Origin: JACVRW01 sp052038485
GTDB lineage: Bacteria; Actinomycetota; Thermoleophilia; Solirubrobacterales; Thermoleophilaceae
Direction: 5' to 3'
NCBI GenBank assembly: GCA_052038485.1
Contig: JBQGCL010000173.1
Coordinates: forward strand, 5,315 to 69,314
DNA: 64,000 bases
Below, in pieces: positions 45,262 to 53,936 of this stretch (position 1 is the first letter of the stretch; each line of letters begins with the position of its first letter). A program made the translations under genes and the position numbers. The notes below the pieces were generated by a model. It had not been told where the DNA came from and searched no databases. It saw only the letters and a list, made by a program, of their open reading frames with translations.

Positions 45262-47309
45262 GCCTCCCGCAACCCGATCCGGGAGTGCAGCCGCGTCAGT
45301 GGTCCCGGCGCCCACCAGTTCCACTTACCCAGCAGCTGCATGAGCGCGGGCACCAGCAGGGCGCGGATGATCGTCGCGTCGATCAGCACGGCGATCGCCG
45401 TGCCGAGGCCGAGCTGCTTGATGAACACGATCTGCGAGGTCACGAACGCCCCGATCGCGATGCAGAACAGCAGCGCCGCGGCGGTGACGATGCGCCCGGT
45501 GCGCTCCAGTCCGACGGCGACCGCCTCCGAGTCCGAGTGGCCGGCGTCGCGCGCCTCCTTGATGCGCGACAGCAGGAACACCCCGTAATCGGTGGAGAGC
45601 CCGAACAGGACCGCGAACAGGAGCAGCGGCTGGGTGGACTCGAGCCCGCCCTGGCTCGTGTAGCCGAGCAGGCCTTCGAGCCGGCCGTCCTGGAAGATCA
45701 GCACCAGGATCCCGAACACCGCGCTCAGGCCGAGCGCGTTCATCAGCACCTGCTTGATCGGCAGGATCACCGAGCCGGTCATCACGAACAGCACCGCGAC
45801 CGTCACCGCCACGACGATCGCCAGCACCAACGGCAGGTGGTCGACGAGGCTGTCCTGGAGGTCGAGGAACCCCGCCGTGTTGCCGGTCACGAGGACGTCG
45901 CCGTCGAGGCGGCGCAGGTCGCGCACGAGCCTCTGGGAGGGGTCGTCCAGCGGAGCGTGTGCCGAGATCACGTCGACCGCGTAGACACCGCCCTCGAGCT
46001 GCCGCGGGGGCGCGACCGCCGCGGCGCCCGGTACCACCCGCGCCTCGCGCGCCACCCGGGCCGCCTCCCCGGCGCCGCCGTTCACCGCGAGCGTGACGGG
46101 CGTGTCGCGGTAAGGCGGGAACTCGGAGCGCAGCACGTCGTCGACCTGACGTGCGCTGGCCGACTCGGGCAGCACCTGAGCGTCGACCGAGGTGAAGTTG
46201 ATGCTCAGGAACGGGATGCCGAGCGCGATCAGCAGCGCCGCGGTGCCGGCGGCGATCCGGGCCGGGTAGCGCATCACGAGCTGCGAGAGCCGGTACCAGA
46301 AGCCCTCGTGCGCGGGCCGCGCGTCCCGCTCAGCGCGGCGAGCGAGGAAGGCCGGCGTGAGTGAGTTGACGCGGGTGCCCAGCAGCGTGAGCACGGCGGG
46401 CAGCACGATCAGCGCGATGGCCGCGGCGATCAGGGCGACGCAGAAGCCGCCGATGCCCATCGAGTAGAGGAAGCGCTGCGGGAACACGGCCAGCGAGGCG
46501 ATCGCCCCGGCGACGGTGAGCGAGCTGAACAGCACGGTGCGGCCGGCCGAATGCATCGTGCGGCGCATCGCGACAGGGCCCGGCCCGCTGCGCGCGATCT
46601 CCTCGCGGTAGCGCGAGACGATGAACAGGCTGTAGTCGATCGCGAGGCCGAGCCCGAGCCCGGTGACGAGGTTGAGGGCGAAGATCGACACCGAGGTCAG
46701 CTCGCTCGCCACACGCAGCATCAGGAACGTCCCCACGATCGCGAGCCCGCCGACCAGCAGCGGCAGCAGAGCCGCGACAAGGCTGCGGAAGAACAGCAGT
46801 GACAGGACGAACAGCAGCGGGAACGCGTACAGCTCGGCCGTGCGCAGGTCGTGCTCGACCTGCTGGTTGACCTCGCGCTGGGCGACCGCCGGACCGCCGA
46901 CCTTGACGCCGGGGCCCGCCAGCTGGTCGGCGATGCGCTCGGCCGCGTCCTGGCGGGCGTCGTCGTCGGTCGGCTTCAGGGAGGCGGCGAGGTAGGTCAG
47001 GCGGCCGTCGCGCGAGACGCCGCCGCGGGTCACCCGCGCTACGTCGGGGTCGCTTTGCAGCTCGGCCGCGAGAGCGCCCACGTCCGCGCGACGCTCCGCG
47101 ACCACGACGACGCCGATGTCGCGGTAGCCGGCGTCGTGGAGCCGGTTGTCGGCGATCACGCTCTCGGTGTCGGGATCGTCGGCGCCGGAGGGATCGAGCC
47201 GGTCGGCCACCCCGGCGCCGAGCGCGCCGGCGACCACGAAGAAGACGGCCGCGAGCGCGAGCGTGCGGCGCGCGTGGCGGTTCGCCAGGGCCGCGAGGCG
47301 CTCAATCAT
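45258..47309 (-). CDS. MMPL-family RND transporter
   Basis: 683 residues from ATG 47309; GTG 47315 two codons earlier is possible, but a TATCGT box has its first T 14 bases before the ATG. Two repeats of six helices with a large outer loop each; proton-relay motifs are GLGLAIDYSLFIVSRYREE (helix 4) and FGLSTDYGVFLLSRIKEARD (helix 10). MMPL proteins of actinobacteria export lipids or siderophores. It is the first gene of a unit that runs into the alpha-glucosidase and sugar importer; the stop/start overlap makes co-translation likely, though the functional link is unclear. Confidence 0.9.
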   Translation of the reverse strand: MIERLAALANRHARRTLALAAVFFVVAGALGAGVADRLDPSGADDPDTESVIADNRLHDAGYRDIGVVVVAERRADVGALAAELQSDPDVARVTRGGVSRDGRLTYLAASLKPTDDDARQDAAERIADQLAGPGVKVGGPAVAQREVNQQVEHDLRTAELYAFPLLFVLSLLFFRSLVAALLPLLVGGLAIVGTFLMLRVASELTSVSIFALNLVTGLGLGLAIDYSLFIVSRYREEIARSGPGPVAMRRTMHSAGRTVLFSSLTVAGAIASLAVFPQRFLYSMGIGGFCVALIAAAIALIVLPAVLTLLGTRVNSLTPAFLARRAERDARPAHEGFWYRLSQLVMRYPARIAAGTAALLIALGIPFLSINFTSVDAQVLPESASARQVDDVLRSEFPPYRDTPVTLAVNGGAGEAARVAREARVVPGAAAVAPPRQLEGGVYAVDVISAHAPLDDPSQRLVRDLRRLDGDVLVTGNTAGFLDLQDSLVDHLPLVLAIVVAVTVAVLFVMTGSVILPIKQVLMNALGLSAVFGILVLIFQDGRLEGLLGYTSQGGLESTQPLLLFAVLFGLSTDYGVFLLSRIKEARDAGHSDSEAVAVGLERTGRIVTAAALLFCIAIGAFVTSQIVFIKQLGLGTAIAVLIDATIIRALLVPALMQLLGKWNWWAPGPLTRLHSRIGLREA

Positions 47310-47317
47310 CCCCACGG

Positions 47318-47323
47318 ACGATA
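47318..47323 (-). promoter_or_regulatory. -10 box (TATCGT) of the MMPL unit
   Basis: TATCGT with its first T 14 bases before ATG 47309; it would drive the MMPL, GH13, sugar-importer and HD-GYP run. Confidence 0.45.
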
Positions 47324-47343
47324 CGCGGGGGGCTCCTCAACGA

Positions 47344-47372
47344 CGACGAGGCGCCGCTGGGACGCCTCGTCG
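47344..47372 (-). terminator. hairpin terminator after the DJ-1/PfpI gene
   Basis: A 10-bp perfect stem, CGACGAGGCG / CGCCTCGTCG, with a 9-base loop lies 27 bases after the PfpI-like stop and just before the MMPL promoter box. Confidence 0.6.
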
Positions 47373-47398
47373 CGGGTCGGGGGTGCGGGCGCCGCGAC

Positions 47399-47983
47399 TC
47401 AGTCAGCGGAGCCCGCGGTCTGGAGGGCCTGCTGCTCGTGCCGGCCCTCGCAGATCTCTTCGACGAGCTTGTCGCAGAACGCGGGCAGGTCGTCGGGCTT
47501 GCGGCTCGAGACGAGCCCGCCGTCGACGACGACCTCCTCGTCGACCCAGTTTCCGCCGGCGTTGCGGATGTCGGTCTGGAGGCTCGGCCACGACGTGATC
47601 GTGCGGCCGCGCACGACGTCGGCCTCCACCAGCGTCCACGGTCCGTGGCAGATCACCGCCACGGGCTTGCCCGCCTCGAAGAACGAGCGCGTGAAGCGCA
47701 CCGCGTCCTCGTTCGCGCGCAGGAAGTCCGGGTTCGCGACGCCACCCGGCAGCACGAGCCCGTCGTAGTCGTCCTGGCTCGCCTCGCCGACCGTACGGTC
47801 GACCGCGAACGTCTTGTCCTTGTCGAGGTGGTCGAAGCCCTGGATCTCGCCACTCTCGAGCGAGATCAGCTCAGGCGTGCCGCCTTCGTTCTGAACTGCC
47901 TTCCACGGCTCGGTGAGCTCGATCTGCTCAACCCCGTCGGTCGCCAGGAAGGCGACCTTCTTGTCTTCGAGTCGATTGGCCAT
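47399..47983 (-). CDS. DJ-1/PfpI family protein
   Basis: 194 residues. The nucleophile elbow is VAVICHGPWTLVEADVVRGRTITSWPS (Cys with adjacent His), with Glu in the N-terminal EQIELTEP and VLPGGVANPDFLR, typical of the PfpI/YhbO class. Members act as glyoxalase III, deglycase or stress-induced proteases; the exact activity is debated. Cytoplasmic. A TATCCC box lies 12 bases before the ATG. Confidence 0.9.
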   Translation of the reverse strand: MANRLEDKKVAFLATDGVEQIELTEPWKAVQNEGGTPELISLESGEIQGFDHLDKDKTFAVDRTVGEASQDDYDGLVLPGGVANPDFLRANEDAVRFTRSFFEAGKPVAVICHGPWTLVEADVVRGRTITSWPSLQTDIRNAGGNWVDEEVVVDGGLVSSRKPDDLPAFCDKLVEEICEGRHEQQALQTAGSAD

Positions 47984-47989
47984 ATGGTC

Positions 47990-47995
47990 GGGATA
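47990..47995 (-). promoter_or_regulatory. -10-like box (TATCCC) of the PfpI gene, leaderless geometry
   Basis: GGTATCCC followed by six bases and ATG 47983. The last base is C rather than the usual T. Confidence 0.35.
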
Positions 47996-48025
47996 CCGGG
48001 ACCCTCGACCGCTAAACGACCCTTG

Positions 48026-49390
48026 CTAGAGGCGTTCCAAGACGGCGCTCGCGGCCGCCTCCCCGGAGCGCACGGCGCCGTCCATGTAGCCGTTCCAGAC
48101 CGTCGAGTACTCGGCGCCCGCCCAGTGCAGCGGGCCGATCGGCTCGCGCAGCGCGGGGCCGTAGTTGGTCCAAGCCCCGGTGGGCATGTGGCAGCCGTAG
48201 CAGCCGCGCGACCACTCCTCCTCCGCCCAGAGCCGCTCGACGTAGGCGGCCGGGCTGCCCGCCTTCGGGCCGAACAGCCGGGCGAAGCAGTCGATGACGG
48301 CCGCGCGTCGCTCCTCGAGCCGCAGCCGCCCGAGCTCGCGCGCCTGGCGGCCCTCGAGGAAGCCCAGCAGCACTCCGGGCGAGCCCTCGGGCGGCGAGTT
48401 GTCGAAGGTCAGCTTGACGGGCCCCGTGTCGCTGGTGCCCTGGCCGGATAGGCCGTCGGCGCGCCAGAACGGCTCGTCGTAGATCGCCATGCACTTGGCG
48501 ACGGTGCCGAGTGGCATGCGTTGGGTGAGCTGGTCGCGGAAGCCGGGCAGCGCCGGGGCGTAGGCGATCCGGCCGGCCAGCGTCGGCGCGAGCGCCACCA
48601 CGGCGCGACGGGCGCGCACCACGGCGCCGTCGGCTTCGACGGTCACGCCGTGGTCGCCCTTGCTGATCTTGCGGACGGGCGCGTCGAGCAGCAGGTTGTC
48701 GCGGCCGAGCTGCTCCGCCATCAGGATCGCGACGCGCTGAGAGCCGCCGACGAAGCGGTCCTGCTGGGCGCCGCCCTCGGTGTCGAACAGCATCTGGAGG
48801 CTTCCGGCCGAGTGGATGTAGAAGAGGACGTGGAGCAGCGACATGTCCTCGGGCTGGGCCGCCCAGACCGCCTCGATGCCGAGCTCCAGCAGCATCCGCC
48901 CGGCCTTGGTGGCGACGTTGCGCTTCATCCAGGTCGCGGCCGTCTGGGCATCGAGCGCGGCGGCACCGGGCGCGTCCCACGGCGCCTCGAGCGGCACCTT
49001 GGCGGCCATCCGGTTCAGCTTGCGCTGGGCGCGCTCCACGTCGAGCAGCACGACCGGATTGATGCGCGGGATCGTGCCGCGGTAGCGGCGCAGGCGGCCG
49101 CCGTACTCGATCACGTTTTCGCCGTCGCCGTAGGTGGGGAAGGTGGCGACCCCGAGCTCGCTCGCGATCGCGGCCAGCCTGTCCTGGGTGGGCCCGATCC
49201 ACTGGCCGCCGACCTCGACCACGTTGCCCCCGCCGATGTCCTCGTTGAGGATCCGGCCGCCGACGCGGTCGCGGGCCTCGACGACCACCACGGAGGCGCC
49301 TGCCGCGGCCGCCACGCGGGCCGCCGACAGCCCGGCCAGGCCGGCGCCGATCACGGCGAGGTCGGCGTCGCGGGTCTGGAGCTCGGGCAT
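48026..49390 (-). CDS. flavin monoamine oxidase family protein
   Basis: 454 residues from ATG 49390. FAD-binding DLAVIGAGLAGLSAARVAAAAGASVVVVEARDRVGGR, VGGQWIGPTQDRL, substrate-cavity HVLFYIHSAGSL, and the C-terminal WSRGCYGCHMPTGAWTNYG and HWAGAEYSTVWNGYMDGAVRSG match bacterial MAO/putrescine oxidases. It oxidises amines to aldehydes with H2O2 formation. Covalent FAD attachment as in MAO-A/B is not certain. A TAGGCT box lies 16 bases upstream. Confidence 0.9.
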   Translation of the reverse strand: MPELQTRDADLAVIGAGLAGLSAARVAAAAGASVVVVEARDRVGGRILNEDIGGGNVVEVGGQWIGPTQDRLAAIASELGVATFPTYGDGENVIEYGGRLRRYRGTIPRINPVVLLDVERAQRKLNRMAAKVPLEAPWDAPGAAALDAQTAATWMKRNVATKAGRMLLELGIEAVWAAQPEDMSLLHVLFYIHSAGSLQMLFDTEGGAQQDRFVGGSQRVAILMAEQLGRDNLLLDAPVRKISKGDHGVTVEADGAVVRARRAVVALAPTLAGRIAYAPALPGFRDQLTQRMPLGTVAKCMAIYDEPFWRADGLSGQGTSDTGPVKLTFDNSPPEGSPGVLLGFLEGRQARELGRLRLEERRAAVIDCFARLFGPKAGSPAAYVERLWAEEEWSRGCYGCHMPTGAWTNYGPALREPIGPLHWAGAEYSTVWNGYMDGAVRSGEAAASAVLERL

Positions 49391-49400
49391 GGCGCGAGAG

Positions 49401-49406
49401 AGCCTA
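49401..49406 (-). promoter_or_regulatory. -10 box (TAGGCT) of the amine oxidase gene
   Basis: TAGGCT followed by ten bases and ATG 49390; leader of about four bases without a ribosome binding site. Confidence 0.35.
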
Positions 49407-49467
49407 TCCCGGCGCGGGGCGCGCTCTCGCAAGAGGCGGGGCGAGCCTCCGCGCAGGCAGGTCTCGT

Positions 49468-49473
49468 TATGGT
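49468..49473 (+). promoter_or_regulatory. -10 box (TATGGT) of the Pro/Thr-rich membrane protein gene
   Basis: TATGGT followed by nine bases and ATG 49483. Divergent from the amine oxidase promoter. Confidence 0.4.
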
Positions 49474-49482
49474 GAGGCCGCG

Positions 49483-50298
49483 ATGAGCTCACCCCCGCGC
49501 AGCTCGCGCGAGGAGGAGCAGCGCCTCAACCTGCGCACGCTCGTAATCGCGAGCGCGGCATCCGCGACGGCCGCGCTCGTCACCTCGCGGCTGTGGATCG
49601 CCGGCACCTGGATCGCCGCGGCGATGACGCCTGTGCTGGTCACGCTGGTCAGCGAGGTGCTGCGCCGGCCGACCGACCGAATCGCCCGCGGAATGACGCT
49701 CGACCGACCCGCGCTGCCCGACCCCGAAGCCCCGGCCGCGGCGGCGGCCCGCGTGGCCGAGCGGCTGCGCGGAGCGGACGAGCCGCTGCCGGACCCGGAG
49801 GCGCCGGCGCGACACGAACCGACCGCTCCGCAGCCCGGGCGCGGAGCGCCACGAAGCTCCGGCTCCGCCCTGCCTCGCGGGGCGCGCCTCGCTCCGCCCG
49901 CCCCCACGCGCGTCTACCGCTCCGAGTCCGCCACGCGCACGCGTGCCCCCCGCCGGCGCAAGATCGCCTACGGCGTCGTGTTCGGCACGGCGGCGATCGC
50001 CTTCGTAATCGGCGCGTTCACGCTCACGCTCGGCGAGCTGATCGGCGGCGGGTCGGCCGGCAACAACGACCGCCGCACCACGCTGGTCGGCGGCTCGACG
50101 AAGAAGAAGGACTCGACTCAGCAGGAGGCTCCGCAGCAGACCGCCCCGGAGTCCACCGAAACCGAGCAGCAGCCGACCGATACCGAGGAACAGCCCACCG
50201 CGCCCGAGACCGAGACGACCACCACCCCGGCCACGCCCGCCCCGTCGGGCGAGCCCGCCCCCGGCGAGACCACGCCGACCACACCGGCCCAGCCCTAG
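49483..50298 (+). CDS. membrane protein with Pro/Thr/Glu-rich outer tail
   Basis: 271 residues. Helices at about residues 20-60 (RTLVIASAASATAALVTSRLW, perhaps two short spans) and 162-187 (VVFGTAAIAFVIGAFTLTLG). Between them is a Pro/Ala/Arg-rich linker; after the last helix come 80 residues rich in Thr, Pro, Glu and Gln (EQQPTDTEEQPTAPETETTT), probably outside the membrane and disordered. No known domain is recognised. Of the kind often seen in Thermoleophilia genomes, function unknown. Confidence 0.7.
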   Translation: MSSPPRSSREEEQRLNLRTLVIASAASATAALVTSRLWIAGTWIAAAMTPVLVTLVSEVLRRPTDRIARGMTLDRPALPDPEAPAAAAARVAERLRGADEPLPDPEAPARHEPTAPQPGRGAPRSSGSALPRGARLAPPAPTRVYRSESATRTRAPRRRKIAYGVVFGTAAIAFVIGAFTLTLGELIGGGSAGNNDRRTTLVGGSTKKKDSTQQEAPQQTAPESTETEQQPTDTEEQPTAPETETTTTPATPAPSGEPAPGETTPTTPAQP

Positions 50299-50332
50299 GG
50301 ACCCCACGCCTCGCGGCGCGCGTATCGGGGGC

Positions 50333-51295
50333 ATGAGCCTCCTGCGCGTGCTCCCCCTCGCCCTTCTGCTCCTGCTGCCGCCCACCAGCGCCGCGGCCGG
50401 GGGCATCCCTCCCACCGAGTCGGGCGCCGGACCGGAGGGAGTCGTCGGCCCCGACGGTGCCGTCCGCTTCGGCGCACTCGCGACACCCGGCGGCACCGTG
50501 GTCACCAAGACCACCGTCTCGGACGGCCGCGTCGTGCGGGCCACCGTGCTCGAGGGTCGCTGGCGTGTCCCGATCGTCACGTTCGACTTCGGCTCCGGCG
50601 GGCTCTCGGCAGACGGGTCGACGCTCGTCATCGCCCGCGCTCCGAGCACCTACCCCGCCCGTCGCACCACGCTGGCGGTGCTCGGCACCGGTCGGCTCCA
50701 ACTGCGGCGCACGATCGAGCTGGAGGGCGACTGGCGCTTCGACGCGCTCTCGCCGGACGCATCGACCTTGTTCCTGATCGAGATCACCAACGCGAGGACC
50801 GGCGGCTACGCCGTGCGCGCCTACGACCTGCGCGCGGGCCGGCTGTTGCGCGAGCCGGTCGTCGACCCCTCGGAGCCGGACGAGCCGATGCGCGGTTCGC
50901 CGATGACGCGTACGACAGGGCCCGGCGGTCGTTGGGTGTACACGTTCTACTCGGGCGGCGAGCACCCGTTCATCCACGCGCTCGACACGCTCAAGCGCAC
51001 GTCCCTCTGCCTCGACCTGCCGCATCGCGTAGACCGGCACGCCTGGCGCGCCCGCCTGGTGTTGCGGGGCGACCGGATTCAGGTGCTCTATCGCGGCCGC
51101 GTGATGGCGTCGGTCGCCCGCCGGCCGGAGCAGGCGTCCACCGGTGGCGGCCCGCCATGGCTCGCAGCGATCCTCGTCGCGAGCGGGCTCGTCGCGGCCG
51201 TGGGGGCACGCCGGGCGCTACTCGCTCGATGTACTGCTGCGCACTGCGCCGAGGCATCGGGCGTCGACGGCGCCCGCGACCGGGTCGAGGCCTAG
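50333..51295 (+). CDS. secreted, C-terminally anchored beta-propeller-like protein
   Basis: 320 residues. Signal peptide to about residue 22 (ALLLLLPPTSAAA). Residues 60-250 contain repeated short beta motifs of the kind GLSADGSTLVIAR, ALSPDASTLFLIE and RTTGPGGRWVYTFYS, suggesting WD40-like or TolB-like blades. A membrane helix at about residues 275-295 (WLAAILVASGLVAAVGA) anchors it. No catalytic motif seen. It overlaps the convergent epimerase gene by 4 nt. Confidence 0.65.
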   Translation: MSLLRVLPLALLLLLPPTSAAAGGIPPTESGAGPEGVVGPDGAVRFGALATPGGTVVTKTTVSDGRVVRATVLEGRWRVPIVTFDFGSGGLSADGSTLVIARAPSTYPARRTTLAVLGTGRLQLRRTIELEGDWRFDALSPDASTLFLIEITNARTGGYAVRAYDLRAGRLLREPVVDPSEPDEPMRGSPMTRTTGPGGRWVYTFYSGGEHPFIHALDTLKRTSLCLDLPHRVDRHAWRARLVLRGDRIQVLYRGRVMASVARRPEQASTGGGPPWLAAILVASGLVAAVGARRALLARCTAAHCAEASGVDGARDRVEA

Positions 51296-52344
51296 CCGGT
51301 CCGGCCGCCGACGCCGCTGAGCAGCTCCCGCGCTCGGAGCGGGCCGGCGCCGCCCGGCTCGAGCGGGGGCGTCTCGAGCCCGGCGCCGTCGCGCATGCCG
51401 GACACGAGGTCGCGCAGTGCGTCGGTCGCCGAGTGCCTCGCACGCCAGCCCAGCAGCTCGCGAGCGCGCGTGGTGTCCATCAGCGGCAACTCGACGCCCA
51501 TGTCGAGCCAGCCCGGCTCGGACGGCTGGAGCCGCAGCCCGTAGCTGAGGGCGGCTCCGGCACGCGCCAGGCGCGCGGGCAGGCGCACGCGCCGCGCTTC
51601 GAATACGCGCGCGAGCTGATCGGGGTCGAGGACCGGCTCGGCTGCGACGTTGAACGCCCCGGCCACGTCGCTCACGAGTGCCAGCCGGTATGCCTCGCCG
51701 ACGTCATACGAGTGCACCGCCTGGAACACCAGCCGCTCGAGCTCCGGGAACACCGGGATCAGCGCGGGCCGCAGCAGCGATCCCGGCAGCAGCGGCCCGG
51801 CGAACAGGCGTCGGATCCCGGAGGCCGCCTCGCGCTTGAAGATCAGCCCGGGCCGCAGACGCACCACGCGGGTGCGCTCGTGCTCGGCCTCGAAGCGGTC
51901 GAGCAGCCGCTCGACCTCAGCCTTGTGGCGTGAGTAGAAGGAGGACGGAATGCCTGTCGTGGGCCAGGTTTCGTCCACCCGCCGGTCCTTGGGCCCGGGC
52001 GCGTACGCGCCCACCGACGACGCGTAGACCAGCGCCTTCACGCCGGCAGCCGCGGCCGCAGCGAACACTCGAGCGCTGCCGTCGACGTTGACGGAGTGCA
52101 CCAGGGCACGATCGCGCGCCGGCTGGATCAGCCAGGCCAGGTGGACCACCGCGTCCGCCCCCTGGAACAGCGGCCGCAGCGGCGAGCGTGCGACGTCCGC
52201 CGCGCGCCACTCGACCTTGGCGAAGCTCGTCTTCGGGACCCGTCGGCACAGCCCCAGGACGGACTCCACCGCCGGCTCGTCTGCGAGCGAGCGGAGCAGG
52301 CTCGTTCCGACGTTGCCGCTGGCGCCGGTTACGACGACGCGCAC
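51292..52344 (-). CDS. NAD(P)-dependent epimerase/dehydratase (extended SDR)
   Basis: 350 residues from GTG 52344. Cofactor motif VVTGASGNVGTSLLRSL at the N-terminus, VVHLAWLIQP, NVDGSARVFAAA, catalytic Ser region YASSVGAYAPG and YSRHKAEVERLLD (Tyr-x3-Lys as Y-S-R-H-K). The C-terminal half includes VQAVHSYDVGEAYRLAL and is sugar-epimerase-like. Substrate unknown: nucleotide sugar or steroid-type. Confidence 0.85.
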   Translation of the reverse strand: MRVVVTGASGNVGTSLLRSLADEPAVESVLGLCRRVPKTSFAKVEWRAADVARSPLRPLFQGADAVVHLAWLIQPARDRALVHSVNVDGSARVFAAAAAAGVKALVYASSVGAYAPGPKDRRVDETWPTTGIPSSFYSRHKAEVERLLDRFEAEHERTRVVRLRPGLIFKREAASGIRRLFAGPLLPGSLLRPALIPVFPELERLVFQAVHSYDVGEAYRLALVSDVAGAFNVAAEPVLDPDQLARVFEARRVRLPARLARAGAALSYGLRLQPSEPGWLDMGVELPLMDTTRARELLGWRARHSATDALRDLVSGMRDGAGLETPPLEPGGAGPLRARELLSGVGGRTG

Positions 52345-52442
52345 GGCTGAAGGTCCACGTCCGTGAGGTCCCGGCTGCCGGAGTCTGGCTTGAGGCGGGC
52401 CTGCCACTCGAGCCACCAGCTCACGTGGCGTACGACGGCCAT
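52329..52442 (-). other. possible 37-residue Trp-rich small ORF
   Basis: ATG 52442 opens a frame reading HVSWWLEWQARLKPDS near its start and ending at TAA 52331-52329, inside the epimerase gene in another frame. It sits in the 169-base gap before the zinc exporter. No ribosome binding site; may be chance. Confidence 0.2.
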
Positions 52443-52513
52443 TACTTGACCGAGCATGAGTACTGGCTACCCGGCCAGGATGGCCTGAACCACCGTGTCA
52501 CCATCTGGGCGGC
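52345..52513. other. 169-base gap between epimerase and zinc-exporter genes
   Basis: Divergent promoter region. It contains the short dyad GGCCA-GGA-TGGCC (52473-52485) 29 bases before the exporter's TTG start, a possible operator, but no clear -10 box. Confidence 0.3.
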
Positions 52514-53434
52514 TTGTCCCACGCGCACGACCACCATCACCACCACGTACCGACCGGTGACACCCGCCGGCTCGGCGTCGCGCTCGCGCTGATCCTCGGC
52601 TTCATGGCCGTCGAGGTGGTGGCCGGGATCCTGGCCGACTCGCTGGCGCTGCTGTCGGACGCCGCCCACATGCTCACCGACGCCGGGGCGATCGCCCTGG
52701 CGCTGGTCGCGGCCCGGCTCGCGTCCCGCCCCGCCGCCGGCGGCTACACGTTCGGGCTGAAGCGCGCCGAGATCCTGTCTGCCCAGATCAACGGGGCCAC
52801 GCTGGTGGCGCTCGCGGCGGTGATCCTCGCCGAGGGGATCCGCCGGCTGATCGACCCTCCGTCCGTCGACGGCGCCCTGGTGCTGGTCGTCGCCCTGGCC
52901 GGGATCGTCGTGAACCTGCTGGCGACCTGGGTGCTCGCGGGCGCCGACCGGCGCAGCCTGAACGTCGAGGGCGCCTTCCAGCACGTGCTGACCGACCTGT
53001 TCGCCTTCGTCGCGACCGCGATCGCCGGGGTCGTCATCCTCGCCACCGACTTCGGGCGTGCGGACGGCATCGCCGCGCTGCTGGTCGCGGCGCTGATGCT
53101 GCGCTCCGGCTGGGCGCTGCTGCGCGACTCGGGCCGCGTACTGCTCGAGGCGGCGCCGCGTGGCCTCGACCCGGAGGAGATCGGCCGCACGCTCGCGGCC
53201 GAGCACCACGTCGTCGAGGTCCACGACCTGCACGTCTGGGAGGTCACGTCGGGCATGCCGTCGCTGTCCGCCCACGTGACCGTGCGGGCCGGCTGCGACA
53301 CCCAGTCGCACCGCCGCCAGCTCGCCGAGCTGCTGCACGAGCGCTTCGGCATCGAGCACACGACGCTCCAGGTCGAGGCCCGCCACGAGGGCCCGCTCGA
53401 GATAGCGCCGCTCAATCCCGGGAACCGGGCCTAG
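52514..53434 (+). CDS. cation diffusion facilitator (Zn2+/Co2+/Cd2+ exporter, CzcD type)
   Basis: 306 residues. TTG 52514 is the only plausible start in frame. The His-rich N-terminus HAHDHHHHHVP is a metal-binding lead. Six membrane helices with the transport-site residues in LLSDAAHMLTDAGA (helix 2) and FQHVLTDLFAFVA (helix 5), then a cytoplasmic domain with VHDLHVWEVTSGMPSLSAHV. It exports divalent metal by proton antiport. The LigD-PE gene begins three bases after its stop. Confidence 0.92.
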   Translation: MSHAHDHHHHHVPTGDTRRLGVALALILGFMAVEVVAGILADSLALLSDAAHMLTDAGAIALALVAARLASRPAAGGYTFGLKRAEILSAQINGATLVALAAVILAEGIRRLIDPPSVDGALVLVVALAGIVVNLLATWVLAGADRRSLNVEGAFQHVLTDLFAFVATAIAGVVILATDFGRADGIAALLVAALMLRSGWALLRDSGRVLLEAAPRGLDPEEIGRTLAAEHHVVEVHDLHVWEVTSGMPSLSAHVTVRAGCDTQSHRRQLAELLHERFGIEHTTLQVEARHEGPLEIAPLNPGNRA

Positions 53435-53436
53435 CG

Positions 53437-53922
53437 ATGCCGCGCTTCGTGATCCAGCAGCACCACGCCACCAGCATGCACTGGGACTTCCGCCTCGAGG
53501 TGGCCGGCACGTTCAAGTCCTGGGCGGTGCCGAAGGGCCCGTCGACGAGCCCGCGCGACAAGCGCCTCGCGATGGCCGTCGAGGACCACAGCATCGGATG
53601 GGGCGACTTCGAGGGGACGATCGGCGAGGGCGAGTACGGCGCGGGACCGGTGATCGTCTGGGACCGCGGCTCCTACGAGAACCTGCGCGACGAGCCGATG
53701 GAGGAGGCGCTGGCCGCCGGCCACGCGTCCTTCTGGCTCGAGGGCGAGAAGCTGCAGGGCGGCTGGAGCCTGCGCCGCGTCGACGGCCGCCGCTGGCTGC
53801 TCGTCAAACGCCGCGACGAGTACGCCGACAGCGGAGACCCGGTCACAGAAAGGCCCGAGTCGGTCGTGTCCGGCCGAGTGATCGAGGGCAAGGCGCTCCG
53901 GGTCGAGCGGGGGAAGCCCTGA
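53437..53922 (+). CDS. DNA ligase D 3'-phosphoesterase domain protein (stand-alone PE)
   Basis: 161 residues, the size of an isolated PE domain. Active-site cluster: HHATSMHWDFRLE (His9/10, His15, Asp17, Arg19), then EDHSIGWGDFEGTIGEGEYGAG with another His and Tyr, and the C-terminal GRRWLLVKRRDEYAD. The domain trims 3' ribonucleotides and 3' phosphates at breaks before ligation. It is separated from the ligase by a stop and 14 bases. Confidence 0.92.
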   Translation: MPRFVIQQHHATSMHWDFRLEVAGTFKSWAVPKGPSTSPRDKRLAMAVEDHSIGWGDFEGTIGEGEYGAGPVIVWDRGSYENLRDEPMEEALAAGHASFWLEGEKLQGGWSLRRVDGRRWLLVKRRDEYADSGDPVTERPESVVSGRVIEGKALRVERGKP

Positions 53923-53936
53923 ACGGATACGACGCG

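Noticed and set aside
53923..53936. Frameshift error separating the PE and ligase domains
   Set aside because: The PE domain ends normally and the gap has stop plus spacer; no single-base change makes a convincing fusion.
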